Positions 1 to 6,916 of a stretch of 29,191 bases of DNA are shown piece after piece. How positions within the stretch are numbered: position 1 is the first letter of the stretch; each line of letters begins with the position of its first letter. A program made the position numbers and the translations under genes. The DNA is from a virus: IMG/VR virus record IMGVR_UViG_3300025138_000233, positions 1 to 29,191 of that record. The stretch is one strand, 5' to 3'. Under the pieces are notes generated by a model that ran no database searches, was not told the origin of the DNA, and saw only the letters and a program-made list of their open reading frames with translations.

Positions 1-763
1 CGCCATTGAGGTATCATGGATTGAAGCCAGCAAGGAAGCCATGCAAGCCTTCGGGTTGACCAAGGGCGACATGGTTCGATACATCGAGGTTGACGGTCAG
101 CAACTCATCCGTGATTCGTTCAAGAGCCTCAAGCAGTTGAGCCTTGAGAAGCAAGGCATTTACGCCGCTGAAAAGGCCAACCGACTTGAGCGCACCACCG
201 TTCACAACTACACCCTGCAAGGTGGCAGTGAGGCAACGAAAGCACACCTTACCATCAACACCGACAGCGTGGCCGAGTGGTTCAGCACCTACCACCCTGC
301 TCAACTCCGTTGCTTCACCTGCCGGACTGCCTTCGGCTTCCAACAGGTCACACAGCACAAGAGCCGGTGCCCTCAATGCGCTTGCCCAAAGTCCGAAATG
401 GGCGAGAACAGCCTCACCCTTCACCTGCCAGTCCTTGACAAGCAAAACGGCGGACTCAAGACCTACGGCGGCCATCGAGTTCACTTCAAGGCTGTCCGTT
501 TGACCAAAACCGGCGGCGTCAACCTCGTCGCTGTCCTCCACGACATGATGAACGGACGACGAACCACCGCCGAAGCAATCGCCGCATTGATGCACGACGA
601 CGACGGCATGAGCGTTGTATCAACTCGCCGAACCAAGCCCGCAGTGGGTTGGGGCCGTGATGAGTTCGCAGTGGTGCCCGTGTCCTTTGACATGTGCATT
701 GATGGACAGCAAAAGACCCTACTCGGCCTCGCCCTTGAAGCACGGTTCAAGCCTGCCCTTTGA
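1..763 (+). CDS. Unrecognised zinc-ribbon protein, 5' end cut by window
   Basis: The reading frame is open from base 2 to the TGA at 761-763, so 253 residues are visible and the true N-terminus lies outside. An in-frame ATG at 41 exists, but the frame continues upstream of it with similar codon use, so I treat the gene as partial. The recognisable element is a zinc-ribbon-like knuckle: a CFTC pair, then about 17 residues later a CPQC pair with a further Cys two residues on (bases about 310-390). No transmembrane segment or catalytic motif is evident. Its codons are more GC-rich than those of the terminase next door. It converges on the minus-strand terminase operon and so is not part of it. 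Zinc ribbons are common in archaeal and viral replication or transcription proteins, but I cannot assign a function. Confidence 0.7.
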   Translation, partial: AIEVSWIEASKEAMQAFGLTKGDMVRYIEVDGQQLIRDSFKSLKQLSLEKQGIYAAEKANRLERTTVHNYTLQGGSEATKAHLTINTDSVAEWFSTYHPAQLRCFTCRTAFGFQQVTQHKSRCPQCACPKSEMGENSLTLHLPVLDKQNGGLKTYGGHRVHFKAVRLTKTGGVNLVAVLHDMMNGRRTTAEAIAALMHDDDGMSVVSTRRTKPAVGWGRDEFAVVPVSFDMCIDGQQKTLLGLALEARFKPAL

Positions 764-820
764 GCAACCCAAAAACGATTGACTGCGGAGGTATTTGACA
801 AGCAAACGAAACAACAACAG

Positions 821-876
821 CGACCGGTTCTCATCCCGTGCCGGTCGTGGAGTAGGCCAGCGGGATGATTTTTTTT
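821..876 (+). terminator. Hairpin plus T8 tract, possible H-type pseudoknot
   Basis: Two stems interlock. CGACCGG (821-827) pairs with CCGGTCG (841-847). TCATCCCG (831-838), inside that loop, pairs with CGGGATGA (861-868), and eight T follow at once (869-876). The second stem with its T run has the form of an intrinsic terminator for the upstream plus-strand gene. Archaeal polymerase can terminate on T tracts alone. Because one arm of the second stem lies in the first loop, both stems together would form an H-type pseudoknot. Confidence 0.5.
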
Positions 877-972
877 ATGTCTAAACGGGGTACTGCGAGC
901 CTGTCGAGCAGGTGCCGCCATGACCGGCCAGCATCCCAACCCAAAAAAACGCCATAGACCCCCCTAAAACGC

Positions 973-1025
973 ACGGCATGGGGTGCGGTGCTACCCATAC
1001 CGCCCAGCACCCACAGCATGCCCGT
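973..1025. repeat. Long imperfect inverted repeat (hairpin)
   Basis: GGCATG (975-980) pairs with CATGCC (1017-1022). GGGTGC (981-986) follows directly and pairs with GCACCC (1007-1012). GGT (987-989) pairs with ACC (999-1001). This gives 15 base pairs with bulges only on the 3' side (1002-1006 and 1013-1016). It could fold in either transcript. On the minus strand it would lie downstream of terminase and could act as a 3' mRNA structure. Confidence 0.5.
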
Positions 1026-1066
1026 ACAGGCGATGTATGACCCCAAGGATTGGATTCTTTGGTGCT

Positions 1067-1078
1067 GGCACCGGTGCC
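1067..1078. repeat. Perfect 12-bp palindrome
   Basis: GGCACCGGTGCC is fully self-complementary. A further GGTGC (1061-1065) lies two bases upstream, so alternative short hairpins are possible. Perfect palindromes of this size are typical binding sites for dimeric proteins. The binder is unknown. Confidence 0.4.
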
Positions 1079-1176
1079 CAATGCCGACCAACTGCCTCCA
1101 AAAATCGACGCACGGCACACATACTGCACTGCTTAGTACCGTGAAAAATACGGAGCAATTTTTTTCAAAAGAAACC

Positions 1177-2664
1177 TTATAAACGACGACCGACGGCCCT
1201 AAAAATTGACTTTCCTTTACTTCGCTTAGTTCCACCTTGCCAAGCACCTTTGCCCATGGCTCGGCCTGCAAAGGGAACGGAATCGGTTTTATGGGAGAAT
1301 TGGTCAATGGCGTGGGCTAATGCCATCACCAAGTCATTGTGCTTTCCCGTGTCAACAATTTCTCCGTCTTTCCAAGCATGGGATTCTAATTCTTCAAGCA
1401 TTTCATTAACAACTCTTCGGGTTGAGTCACTTCCATAAGGCAACTGTACCTTTCCTCTTTCAAACCAAACTCTAAGTCGATTTAAAAGACCCTGCTTTAA
1501 GCCTTTGTTGCTTACTCTTGACTCTCGATATTCAACAGCAATACCCTTAGCCTCAAGCAAACTTTTGAACAATCGTTGAAACCCTACATCTTCTGCGGCA
1601 AGAGGTGCCCCATACTTTTTGCACCACTCACCAATCATGTCAGCCTGCCTATCGGGGGAAAAATCATTTCTTCTCCACACATTCGCAACGGCTAATGAAC
1701 CATCGGATTCTTGGCGAACCGCTACAAGAACGGAGTAGTCTTTCCCTAATCCTTGTGACGGGTCAAACCCAACAACATATTTACAGCCCGGTCGTCTTTC
1801 TGTATCAAACACTTGCTCTAAGTCCATATTTGCTCGTGTGTGTTTGCGAGGATAAACTGCGGCTTCATCGTCAATCACTTTGCACAGAAATTCTTGAGCA
1901 AACTCTAAATCGCCTGTCACTTTCTTTTGTTCAAGTAAAAAGTCAATAGGGCGAAACTCCGGCCACAACGCCTTTAATTTTTCCGGCTCATGCTTTGACT
2001 CATCCCAATTGGGAATCGCAGACCATGTTTTACTTTTCCACTGTGAGTTTTCTAACATTTCTGTGTGGTACAGGTCAGCCATACTCATTGGTGTACCAAC
2101 ACAATACAGATATGCACCGGGGTCAAGCATAGGCATAACAACTTTACGAAGCCAATGCCTTAACTGCTCATTGTTAAGTTCTTTTTTAGCATCAAGAAGT
2201 ACATCGTCAAGTGCTACTACTGCTGGATGGTCGCCACGAATTGCACTGCCAACAGAAGAGCAACGAATAACTGCTCCATTGTTTAGCCATAGTTCTTTTT
2301 TGCCGCCTTTTTTAGGGTCAATGTATCTTGCGAGTTCTTTGTGGCTTGTTAAATCCTTACGGATTTCTGCCAGCCGACGAACTGCCGTATCTTGGCTTGC
2401 ACTAAACAACCAAATGTCCATAGGTTTGCCATTGAATTTTTGAAACAGGCTCATGTGAAGTAGTTTTACGCCAAGAGTAGTTGATTTACTGTGACTTCTT
2501 GGAGCGATAATACATACACGATGTACATGGGCATCTTTTCTGTCACTGTAAATGTCCATCCATTCACCGATATGGTCGCCCCAAGCATAACCAAGCCAGC
2601 GATAAAAATACTGAACATCGTTTCTTGCTCTTTCAAACGCTAATGCTTGTTTAATCCTTGACAT
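1177..2664 (-). CDS. terL: Terminase large subunit (TerL)
   Basis: This is the ATP-driven DNA packaging motor and genome-cutting nuclease that docks on the portal. The 495 residues are a normal length. The N-terminal ATPase has a Walker A-like APRSHSKST (54-62), a Walker B strand VVALDD (149-154) and the coupling motif region VGTP (189-192). The C-terminal RNase H-fold nuclease shows FDPSQG with D301, an acidic pair E358/D359 (AAEDVG) and HNDLVMALAHAI with D444. A basic C-terminal tail follows. The start is ATG at 2664 with GTGATG just upstream. It is the last gene of a minus-strand operon behind two tiny Cys-rich ORFs. TerL lies divergent from the portal, which is less usual, and no small terminase subunit is recognisable nearby. 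Confidence 0.95.
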   Translation of the reverse strand: MSRIKQALAFERARNDVQYFYRWLGYAWGDHIGEWMDIYSDRKDAHVHRVCIIAPRSHSKSTTLGVKLLHMSLFQKFNGKPMDIWLFSASQDTAVRRLAEIRKDLTSHKELARYIDPKKGGKKELWLNNGAVIRCSSVGSAIRGDHPAVVALDDVLLDAKKELNNEQLRHWLRKVVMPMLDPGAYLYCVGTPMSMADLYHTEMLENSQWKSKTWSAIPNWDESKHEPEKLKALWPEFRPIDFLLEQKKVTGDLEFAQEFLCKVIDDEAAVYPRKHTRANMDLEQVFDTERRPGCKYVVGFDPSQGLGKDYSVLVAVRQESDGSLAVANVWRRNDFSPDRQADMIGEWCKKYGAPLAAEDVGFQRLFKSLLEAKGIAVEYRESRVSNKGLKQGLLNRLRVWFERGKVQLPYGSDSTRRVVNEMLEELESHAWKDGEIVDTGKHNDLVMALAHAIDQFSHKTDSVPFAGRAMGKGAWQGGTKRSKGKSIFRAVGRRL

Positions 2665-2722
2665 TTGGCATCACATACATTCTAATCGGAAAGTTCCAGT
2701 AAATATCGACTCTTATGTTCAT
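2651..2722 (-). CDS. Possible 23-aa leader ORF overlapping the terminase start
   Basis: An ATG at 2722 opens a 23-residue frame that ends at 2651, inside the terminase gene, overlapping its start by 14 bases. GGTGAGATT, a good Shine-Dalgarno-like word, sits directly before the ATG and includes the stop codon of the preceding zinc-ribbon ORF. The peptide is rich in Tyr, Val and Met and has no known motif. It could be a coupling ORF that delivers ribosomes to terminase, or chance. The ribosome binding site and overlap are the only support. Confidence 0.3.
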   Translation of the reverse strand: MNIRVDIYWNFPIRMYVMPNVKD

Positions 2723-2726
2723 AATC

Positions 2727-2846
2727 TCACCAAGGGCGCAAAGCGCGTAAGTTGCAGTATGGACAAATCCTCGTAAAAGCCTTTGCTTGAGAAAGTGATT
2801 TACTTTCCCACCCGCAGGCATCACAAACTACATGTTCACGCTTCAT
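2727..2846 (-). CDS. Tiny zinc-ribbon protein, 39 aa
   Basis: ATG at 2846 to TGA at 2727-2729. Two Cys pairs, CDAC (residues 8-11) and CPYC (28-31), lie 16 residues apart and flank a short Lys/Ser-rich stretch, the form of a minimal zinc ribbon. GGGTGATT lies 4-11 bases upstream of the ATG and fits the extended Shine-Dalgarno word. The start codon lies inside the last codons of the preceding Cys-rich ORF, so the two are coupled. It sits where a small terminase subunit or regulator might be expected. The function is unknown; DNA or RNA binding, or a TerL partner, are inferences. Confidence 0.6.
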   Translation of the reverse strand: MKREHVVCDACGWESKSLSQAKAFTRICPYCNLRALRPW

Positions 2847-2985
2847 TTCTAATCACCCTTAAACAGCCGCAGTACACCATTTTTTTTTGTTTCTTGCACC
2901 ATTTTTTATGAGAAGTATAACGGGAATAACAACGGTGTCCACACGCTTGACATTCTCGGTATTTTTTTACTTGGGGGTTTGTCAA
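2836..2985 (-). CDS. Tiny basic Cys/His-rich protein, 49 aa, TTG start
   Basis: TTG at 2985 overlaps the TGA of the metallophosphoesterase gene (TTGA). GGAGGGTGA within the last codons of that gene serves as a strong ribosome binding site. The product has CxxC at residues 12-15, then H17, C19, H26, C30 and a CGC at 39-41, with a Lys-rich stretch between. Five to seven Cys/His ligands in 30 residues suggest one or two zinc sites and nucleic-acid binding. It overlaps the next zinc-ribbon ORF by 11 bases. I do not recognise a named family. Confidence 0.55.
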   Translation of the reverse strand: MTNPQVKKYRECQACGHRCYSRYTSHKKWCKKQKKMVYCGCLRVIRNEA

Positions 2986-4412
2986 TGTTCACCCTCCACC
3001 GGAGCGAAAAGTGTACCAACAAGTCCTTTGTCCTTGTCAATAAAGTGTGCAGACAACCCAGCGATGCTTGTTGTGTAGCCCTGTCGAGCATGGTACCTAT
3101 CGTGACCTGCAAGACTTGGAAGTTGAACAATAAGGCATCCTTTGCTTTCCAAGACTTTGCGATGGTGCAAATGACCATGGAACCATGTGTGGTGTTTGCA
3201 TTGGCCCCATAACTCGCGTTGCTCACAGGACATTAACTCTTCGAGGTTTCTTGCCCCGTCACCGTGAATAAACCCTAACAAGTTGTTTCCATAGTGTACA
3301 TATTGACGAGTGGAAGGACTAACAATAACCTTACAGTCCTCGGTGTTTTCATAAACAGCAGATAAGTACATCATCAATGCAATTGCACTCATGCGGTCGT
3401 GATTTCCGGGCATAAAGACAACTTCAACAGGAGCCACTTGTCTTAGCAACTCAATATGTTCACGAGCCATTCTGCAACCCGTCATAAGGATTTCAGCAGG
3501 ACTACCACACATATCTTGCGGAGTACCTTTGGTTGTCGTTCCTAAGTCGTTGTCAACATGGAACCAATCACTACCGGTAGCCATAATAATTTTTTCCGGT
3601 CTGCTTGGTAGTCTGCAAATTAACTCTTGTGTTTTTTCCATCAATCGCTTTCTTGCTTCTTCAAAGTTGTATGTTTCACCAACCTCATCTGCCCAGCCAT
3701 ATTTACCCCAATGAAAGTCAGTAGGACTAATAACAAGGGCATACTCAAGGGAATCCTCGACCATTGTCATTTGTTGTGTTTTAACTGGTGCTTCTGCTAC
3801 AAGACCTTTAAACTCGTTAAGTATGTGTTCTTCAAACAAATCAAACTTTTCGGCAGACTTTTCAATAGCCTTCCATTTCCTTTCTTGAAATGACTTGTGA
3901 AATGTATTCTTTTGTCGTAAAAGTAAATCATCAACAAGAGTATCGGTACTGCTTTCTTTGATTTCTTCGTCAGTGAACGGTGACATATTGTGTGACCAAT
4001 TGTGTTTGCGACGATACTCACCAAACCACATTTCCGAAAACTCATGCTCTCGACAAATTTGCTTGCCCGATTCTGCTTTTCCAACCATGTTGCTATATGC
4101 TTCTTTCATAGCCCTATGTTGCTCACCGGAAATTATGACTACTTTGCCAGCCACAGACAAAAAAGTATGGTATTCGTCCTTTTCTGCATCATAATGATAG
4201 GTATTTGTTTCAACACTTTGTTGTGGTGGGTTCTTTTTTGGTCTTGAAGGGATTTTGTTTTCATTCTTGTATCGGTAAATTGACATTTCCCAACCCTTGA
4301 CTGATTTTTTGCCATCAAGGTCGTTTAATTTGCGAGCCAAAGCCAAAATTGGTTGGTCGTTGGTAAAATGCTCGGCAATTAAGTCCCGTCCGTACTCCGG
4401 TTTGGCTCTCAT
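2982..4412 (-). CDS. Calcineurin-like metallophosphoesterase
   Basis: This is a predicted two-metal phosphoesterase or nuclease. All family signatures are present in order in the C-terminal half, numbered from a TTG three bases before the chosen ATG: DFH (233-235), GSDW (281-284, the GD motif), GNHD (337-340), HGD (384-386) and GHLH (414-417). The first 220 residues are a separate, mostly helical region; residues 10-55 could be a helix-turn-helix, which I cannot confirm. The substrate is unknown. DNA end processing during packaging is possible because the gene shares an operon with terminase. I chose ATG at 4412 over the adjacent TTG at 4415 because a TATA-like TTCATAAA lies 31 bases upstream, suggesting a leaderless or near-leaderless mRNA. 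GGTAGGA also lies just upstream. Confidence 0.85.
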   Translation of the reverse strand: MRAKPEYGRDLIAEHFTNDQPILALARKLNDLDGKKSVKGWEMSIYRYKNENKIPSRPKKNPPQQSVETNTYHYDAEKDEYHTFLSVAGKVVIISGEQHRAMKEAYSNMVGKAESGKQICREHEFSEMWFGEYRRKHNWSHNMSPFTDEEIKESSTDTLVDDLLLRQKNTFHKSFQERKWKAIEKSAEKFDLFEEHILNEFKGLVAEAPVKTQQMTMVEDSLEYALVISPTDFHWGKYGWADEVGETYNFEEARKRLMEKTQELICRLPSRPEKIIMATGSDWFHVDNDLGTTTKGTPQDMCGSPAEILMTGCRMAREHIELLRQVAPVEVVFMPGNHDRMSAIALMMYLSAVYENTEDCKVIVSPSTRQYVHYGNNLLGFIHGDGARNLEELMSCEQRELWGQCKHHTWFHGHLHHRKVLESKGCLIVQLPSLAGHDRYHARQGYTTSIAGLSAHFIDKDKGLVGTLFAPVEGEH

Positions 4413-4435
4413 CAATCCTACCCATGTATGAACCC

Positions 4436-4443
4436 TTTATGAA
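4436..4443 (-). promoter_or_regulatory. TATA-like box for the packaging operon
   Basis: TTCATAAA, read on the minus strand, begins 31 bases before the ATG at 4412. Archaeal TATA boxes centre near -27, so transcription would begin at or next to the start codon. The same word occurs at the same distance on the opposite side of this region. Confidence 0.45.
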
Positions 4444-4691
4444 CCTTTATCTTTTTATTATTTGCATCCACACAAAAAGAATAAAACAATGCACTGAAAG
4501 GCCAAACCAGTTATTCTTTTATTGTTTCATAGGGATTTATTGCCCCCTCCTTCTAAGTTAAGATTAGAGGTTAATACTACTTTTTCTAAAACCTCTTAGA
4601 AAGAAAAAAAGAATAAACAAAAACCGTTATACTGCTCCAAAGATAATTCTTTTTGTAAAAAACAAAACAAAAAAAAGAAAAAATCGCTACC

Positions 4692-4700
4692 TTCATAAAA
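4692..4700 (+). promoter_or_regulatory. TATA-like box for the virion operon (leaderless portal)
   Basis: TTCATAAAA begins 31 bases before the portal ATG at 4723. No Shine-Dalgarno word lies between it and the ATG; the sequence there is a C/A-rich stretch. This fits an archaeal-type promoter driving a leaderless mRNA. Confidence 0.5.
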
Positions 4701-4722
4701 CATCTCACATCTCCACAACAAC

Positions 4723-6093
4723 ATGGGTATCTTCGATAGGTTCCGCCGCCAACCCGTGACTGCGGAGCAAAAACCTCGCCGAGTAGGTTCAAATGTTTCT
4801 CTTTCAGTTGCCGCCGGACTACCTAACATCTTTGAAGAAACAGAAAAGTTCCAAAACGATACCAACTTCATTAACAAATTTGACCTGTACGATAATATGG
4901 TCAAATTAGACCCCGAATTGAACGGTGCAGTACGAAGCGTAGCCCTCACTGCTAACAACTACCGCATTGACTACAAGAAGGCTAAGAACGCCGCTATTCG
5001 CAACGCCATAGAAGAGTTGGTCGAACACCGTGACTTTGACGACTTTCTTATCAATGCAGTAAGAAACTTACAAGTGTATGGCAACGACATAAGCAAACTT
5101 GTAGGAAAGACCGGAGTTGGTATCACCAACATTCAAAGCCTACCTATTCGACAAGTCACAATTGTTGACAACCGAGGCAAGAACGGTATGCCTTTTACAG
5201 CCGATACCAACAGCCCAATTATGACAAATGACTTTTACATTCTCCGAGAACAAGGCATTGATACTATGGTATTCCCCCGCTCGGAAATCCTTCACTTCCG
5301 AACTGATTTCAAAAGCAATTGGTTTGAAGATACAAAACTGCGACAAACCTACGGTGTGTGGGGTCAATCTCGTTTTTCTTCTCTTGAACAAGTTGTAAGG
5401 GTAAAGTACAATACCATGAATAACCGTATTGCACTTGAAGATGTTCTCACTAAGCAATTTATCACTATTGATAAATCCGCTATTGAACACATCACTGACC
5501 CTAATGAACAGGAAGAGCGACTTGGTATTATTATGGATGAAGTTATCAAGTTGTTTGAAGGACTTAGAGGCGACCAAATGCCAATCCTACCTTCGTATGT
5601 TTCACTTCACCATGTTGACCTTAAGAATACAATTCCCGACAACAGCAACTTTCTTGATACGGTAGGTGCCAATGTAGCGGCTGTACTGCATGTTCCTCGT
5701 GTTGCCGCAGGGCAAGAGAAGGGAAGTACCTTTGCGGCCACCTACAACGCTAATATGTGGGCTAACACAGCAATTGCTCGCTTGCAGTCAATTGTCAAAC
5801 AAGGAATTATGGCATTGTTTTCAAAACAACTTGAACTCAAGGGCATTCGACACACTAAGAAAGACTTGCCGGAGTTTATTTTTGAACCTATCGCAGAAGA
5901 ATCACCAATGGACTCTATGAAGCGAGCGGTTCTTGGATGGCAAGCAGGGATGCTAACACTTAATGAGTCACTCGAAATAGTTGGACTACAACCGGCGGAA
6001 GACGGCACTATGCGAAACGACAAGAGCAAAGCAAAACTTGGAGAATTGCCACGAACAAACCAACAGGAAGGGAACAAAAATGAAGACGAATAA
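4723..6093 (+). CDS. Portal protein
   Basis: This is the dodecameric ring at the special head vertex through which terminase pumps DNA and to which the tail joins. The 456 residues match the HK97/SPP1-like portal family in length. The N-terminal part has the characteristic segment YDNMVKLDPELNGAVRSVAL (about residues 56-75), followed by the alpha/beta body with SEILHFRTDF (about 187-196). A helical crown region near 280-370 includes NFLDTVGANVAAVLHVPRV, a common portal signature. The Gln/Asn/Lys-rich C-terminus is probably disordered. It is the first gene of the plus-strand virion operon and overlaps the next gene by 14 bases. The ATG has no ribosome binding site, fitting a leaderless transcript. 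Confidence 0.9.
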   Translation: MGIFDRFRRQPVTAEQKPRRVGSNVSLSVAAGLPNIFEETEKFQNDTNFINKFDLYDNMVKLDPELNGAVRSVALTANNYRIDYKKAKNAAIRNAIEELVEHRDFDDFLINAVRNLQVYGNDISKLVGKTGVGITNIQSLPIRQVTIVDNRGKNGMPFTADTNSPIMTNDFYILREQGIDTMVFPRSEILHFRTDFKSNWFEDTKLRQTYGVWGQSRFSSLEQVVRVKYNTMNNRIALEDVLTKQFITIDKSAIEHITDPNEQEERLGIIMDEVIKLFEGLRGDQMPILPSYVSLHHVDLKNTIPDNSNFLDTVGANVAAVLHVPRVAAGQEKGSTFAATYNANMWANTAIARLQSIVKQGIMALFSKQLELKGIRHTKKDLPEFIFEPIAEESPMDSMKRAVLGWQAGMLTLNESLEIVGLQPAEDGTMRNDKSKAKLGELPRTNQQEGNKNEDE

Positions 6094-6451
6094 ATCATTT
6101 AATGACAAAATGGTATCAAAAACAGTATTGCCTACAATTTATTTGTGGTTGCTTGCATCCGGTGCGGTAGTTGCTATGGGTATATGGAAACCAAGCGTAG
6201 TGCTTGAAAATCTTGACGGTTTTATCGCACTTATTGCTATTATTAGTGGTGTTGCCGCACCTGCACTAAGCACAGTGTTGCGTATGTGGGAAAACGAACA
6301 GCAAGTTGAAATCGACAACATTCCAACAGAACTTAAGCATGAGCGTGAAAGAGATGCTGACCAACATGAACACCGAATGGTTATGGAAAAATCCGCTCAA
6401 ACCCATGTACACGAAGTACGCAAGCACAAAGTTGGCATGGGTAAGAAATGA
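6080..6451 (+). CDS. Small two-TM membrane protein (holin-like topology)
   Basis: ATG at 6080 lies within the portal gene, with GGAAGGGA upstream as ribosome binding site. The product has 123 residues. Hydrophobic helices span roughly residues 17-36 and 46-67, joined by a short loop, then a highly charged His/Glu/Lys-rich tail (68-123) that may be helical. Two transmembrane helices with a charged tail resemble small holins, but a gene between portal and protease could equally be an assembly or membrane-anchoring factor. A frame-compatible extension back to 5981 is rejected because it overlaps the portal deeply. The gene ends in ATGA shared with the next gene. Confidence 0.65.
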   Translation: MKTNKSFNDKMVSKTVLPTIYLWLLASGAVVAMGIWKPSVVLENLDGFIALIAIISGVAAPALSTVLRMWENEQQVEIDNIPTELKHERERDADQHEHRMVMEKSAQTHVHEVRKHKVGMGKK

Positions 6452-6897
6452 TTGTTAAGTATCTTTCTCGCTTGGAACTTCAAGATTTGTGGGAAAATAC
6501 TTTGCCTTTGCCAAGTGACAAAGGCTATCCGGAAATCTTTGACCTTATGCAGTATTGGGTTCTTTTTGTAAGAGATAGTCCAATTGCCTATACCGGTTCG
6601 TTGATGTTTGACAATTTTGCCTTTGTCGGAAACACTTATGTAAAAAAAAGATACCGGAAAAATAAATATCATCCGTTTTTACTTAGTGAACGAAACAACT
6701 CCAAAATGCTTAAAAAAATGCCAAAAATCACAATTCTTAATCCCATAGAAGAAAGCAAAATGCAGTCGCTTGTTAAGACTGTTTTACATCTTGGCTACTA
6801 CAAAGTATATTCGTACTATGATGTGCAAGATGTTATGTCGCTATCACTGTATGAAGACATTTTAAACGAATCTCAAGAAATTTGGCGAATGGATTAA
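6448..6897 (+). CDS. Possible degenerate GNAT-fold protein, 149 aa
   Basis: The ATG overlaps the upstream stop (ATGA). The central part, a hydrophobic strand AFVGNTYV (58-65) followed by KKRYRKNKYHPFLL (66-79), has the strand-then-helix layout of GNAT motif A. A later segment near 105-135 looks like motif B. The acetyl-CoA pyrophosphate-binding pattern (Q/R)xxGxG/A is not intact: charged or bulky residues stand where the glycines should be. It could be an inactive GNAT relative, or a different fold. Its codons are AT-richer than its neighbours, and its position in the head operon gives no clear role. Confidence 0.4.
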   Translation: MIVKYLSRLELQDLWENTLPLPSDKGYPEIFDLMQYWVLFVRDSPIAYTGSLMFDNFAFVGNTYVKKRYRKNKYHPFLLSERNNSKMLKKMPKITILNPIEESKMQSLVKTVLHLGYYKVYSYYDVQDVMSLSLYEDILNESQEIWRMD

Positions 6898-6916
6898 AAG
6901 ACACTCGACCCGTCGC

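Larger units (their letters stand above)
764..1176. other. Gene-free convergent intergenic region with structured DNA/RNA
   Basis: About 410 bases lie between the stop of the plus-strand zinc-ribbon gene and the stop of the minus-strand terminase gene. I find no convincing gene. The stretch is rich in secondary structure: a terminator/pseudoknot (821-876), a long hairpin (973-1025), a perfect 12-bp palindrome (1067-1078), and GGTGC at 911, 982, 987, 1061 and 1073. T runs occur at 869-876 and 1159-1165 on the plus strand. It probably holds the transcription stops of both operons. Its position just past terminase also makes a packaging site or origin possible, but nothing proves that. Confidence 0.6.
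4413..4722. promoter_or_regulatory. Divergent promoter region between packaging and virion operons
   Basis: These 310 bases separate two divergent operons and contain no credible gene. The DNA is very AT-rich, with A runs at about 4600-4690. TATA-like elements lie at both edges. AGAGGTT (4566-4572) and AACCTCT (4590-4596) form a modest 7-bp inverted repeat near the middle, with an alternative pairing TTCTAAG (4551-4557) with CTTAGAA (4595-4601). Either could be an operator for coordinated control of both directions, which is inference. Confidence 0.6.

Noticed and set aside
14-595. 193-residue minus-strand ORF opposite the first gene
   Set aside because: It mirrors the plus-strand zinc-ribbon gene, whose codon use matches the other genes and which carries the Cys pairs. 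No ribosome binding site or motif supports the minus frame.
822-847. GGTTC-containing stretch resembling a tRNA T arm
   Set aside because: The invariant A of the T loop is absent, the T stem has a mismatch, and no matching acceptor or anticodon arm exists.
795-884. 29-residue basic ORF (TTG start) after GGAGGT
   Set aside because: The ribosome binding site is only two bases from the TTG, and the frame runs through both terminator stems and the T8 tract. A noncoding reading explains the sequence better.
988-1182. 64-residue plus-strand ORF in the convergent intergenic region
   Set aside because: It starts at a GTG inside a hairpin with no ribosome binding site, runs into the terminase gene and has unlikely composition (many Trp, Cys, His).
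5981-6079. N-terminal extension of the two-TM protein back to 5981
   Set aside because: It would overlap the portal by over 110 bases with basic, Arg-rich sequence. ATG 6080 has a good ribosome binding site.
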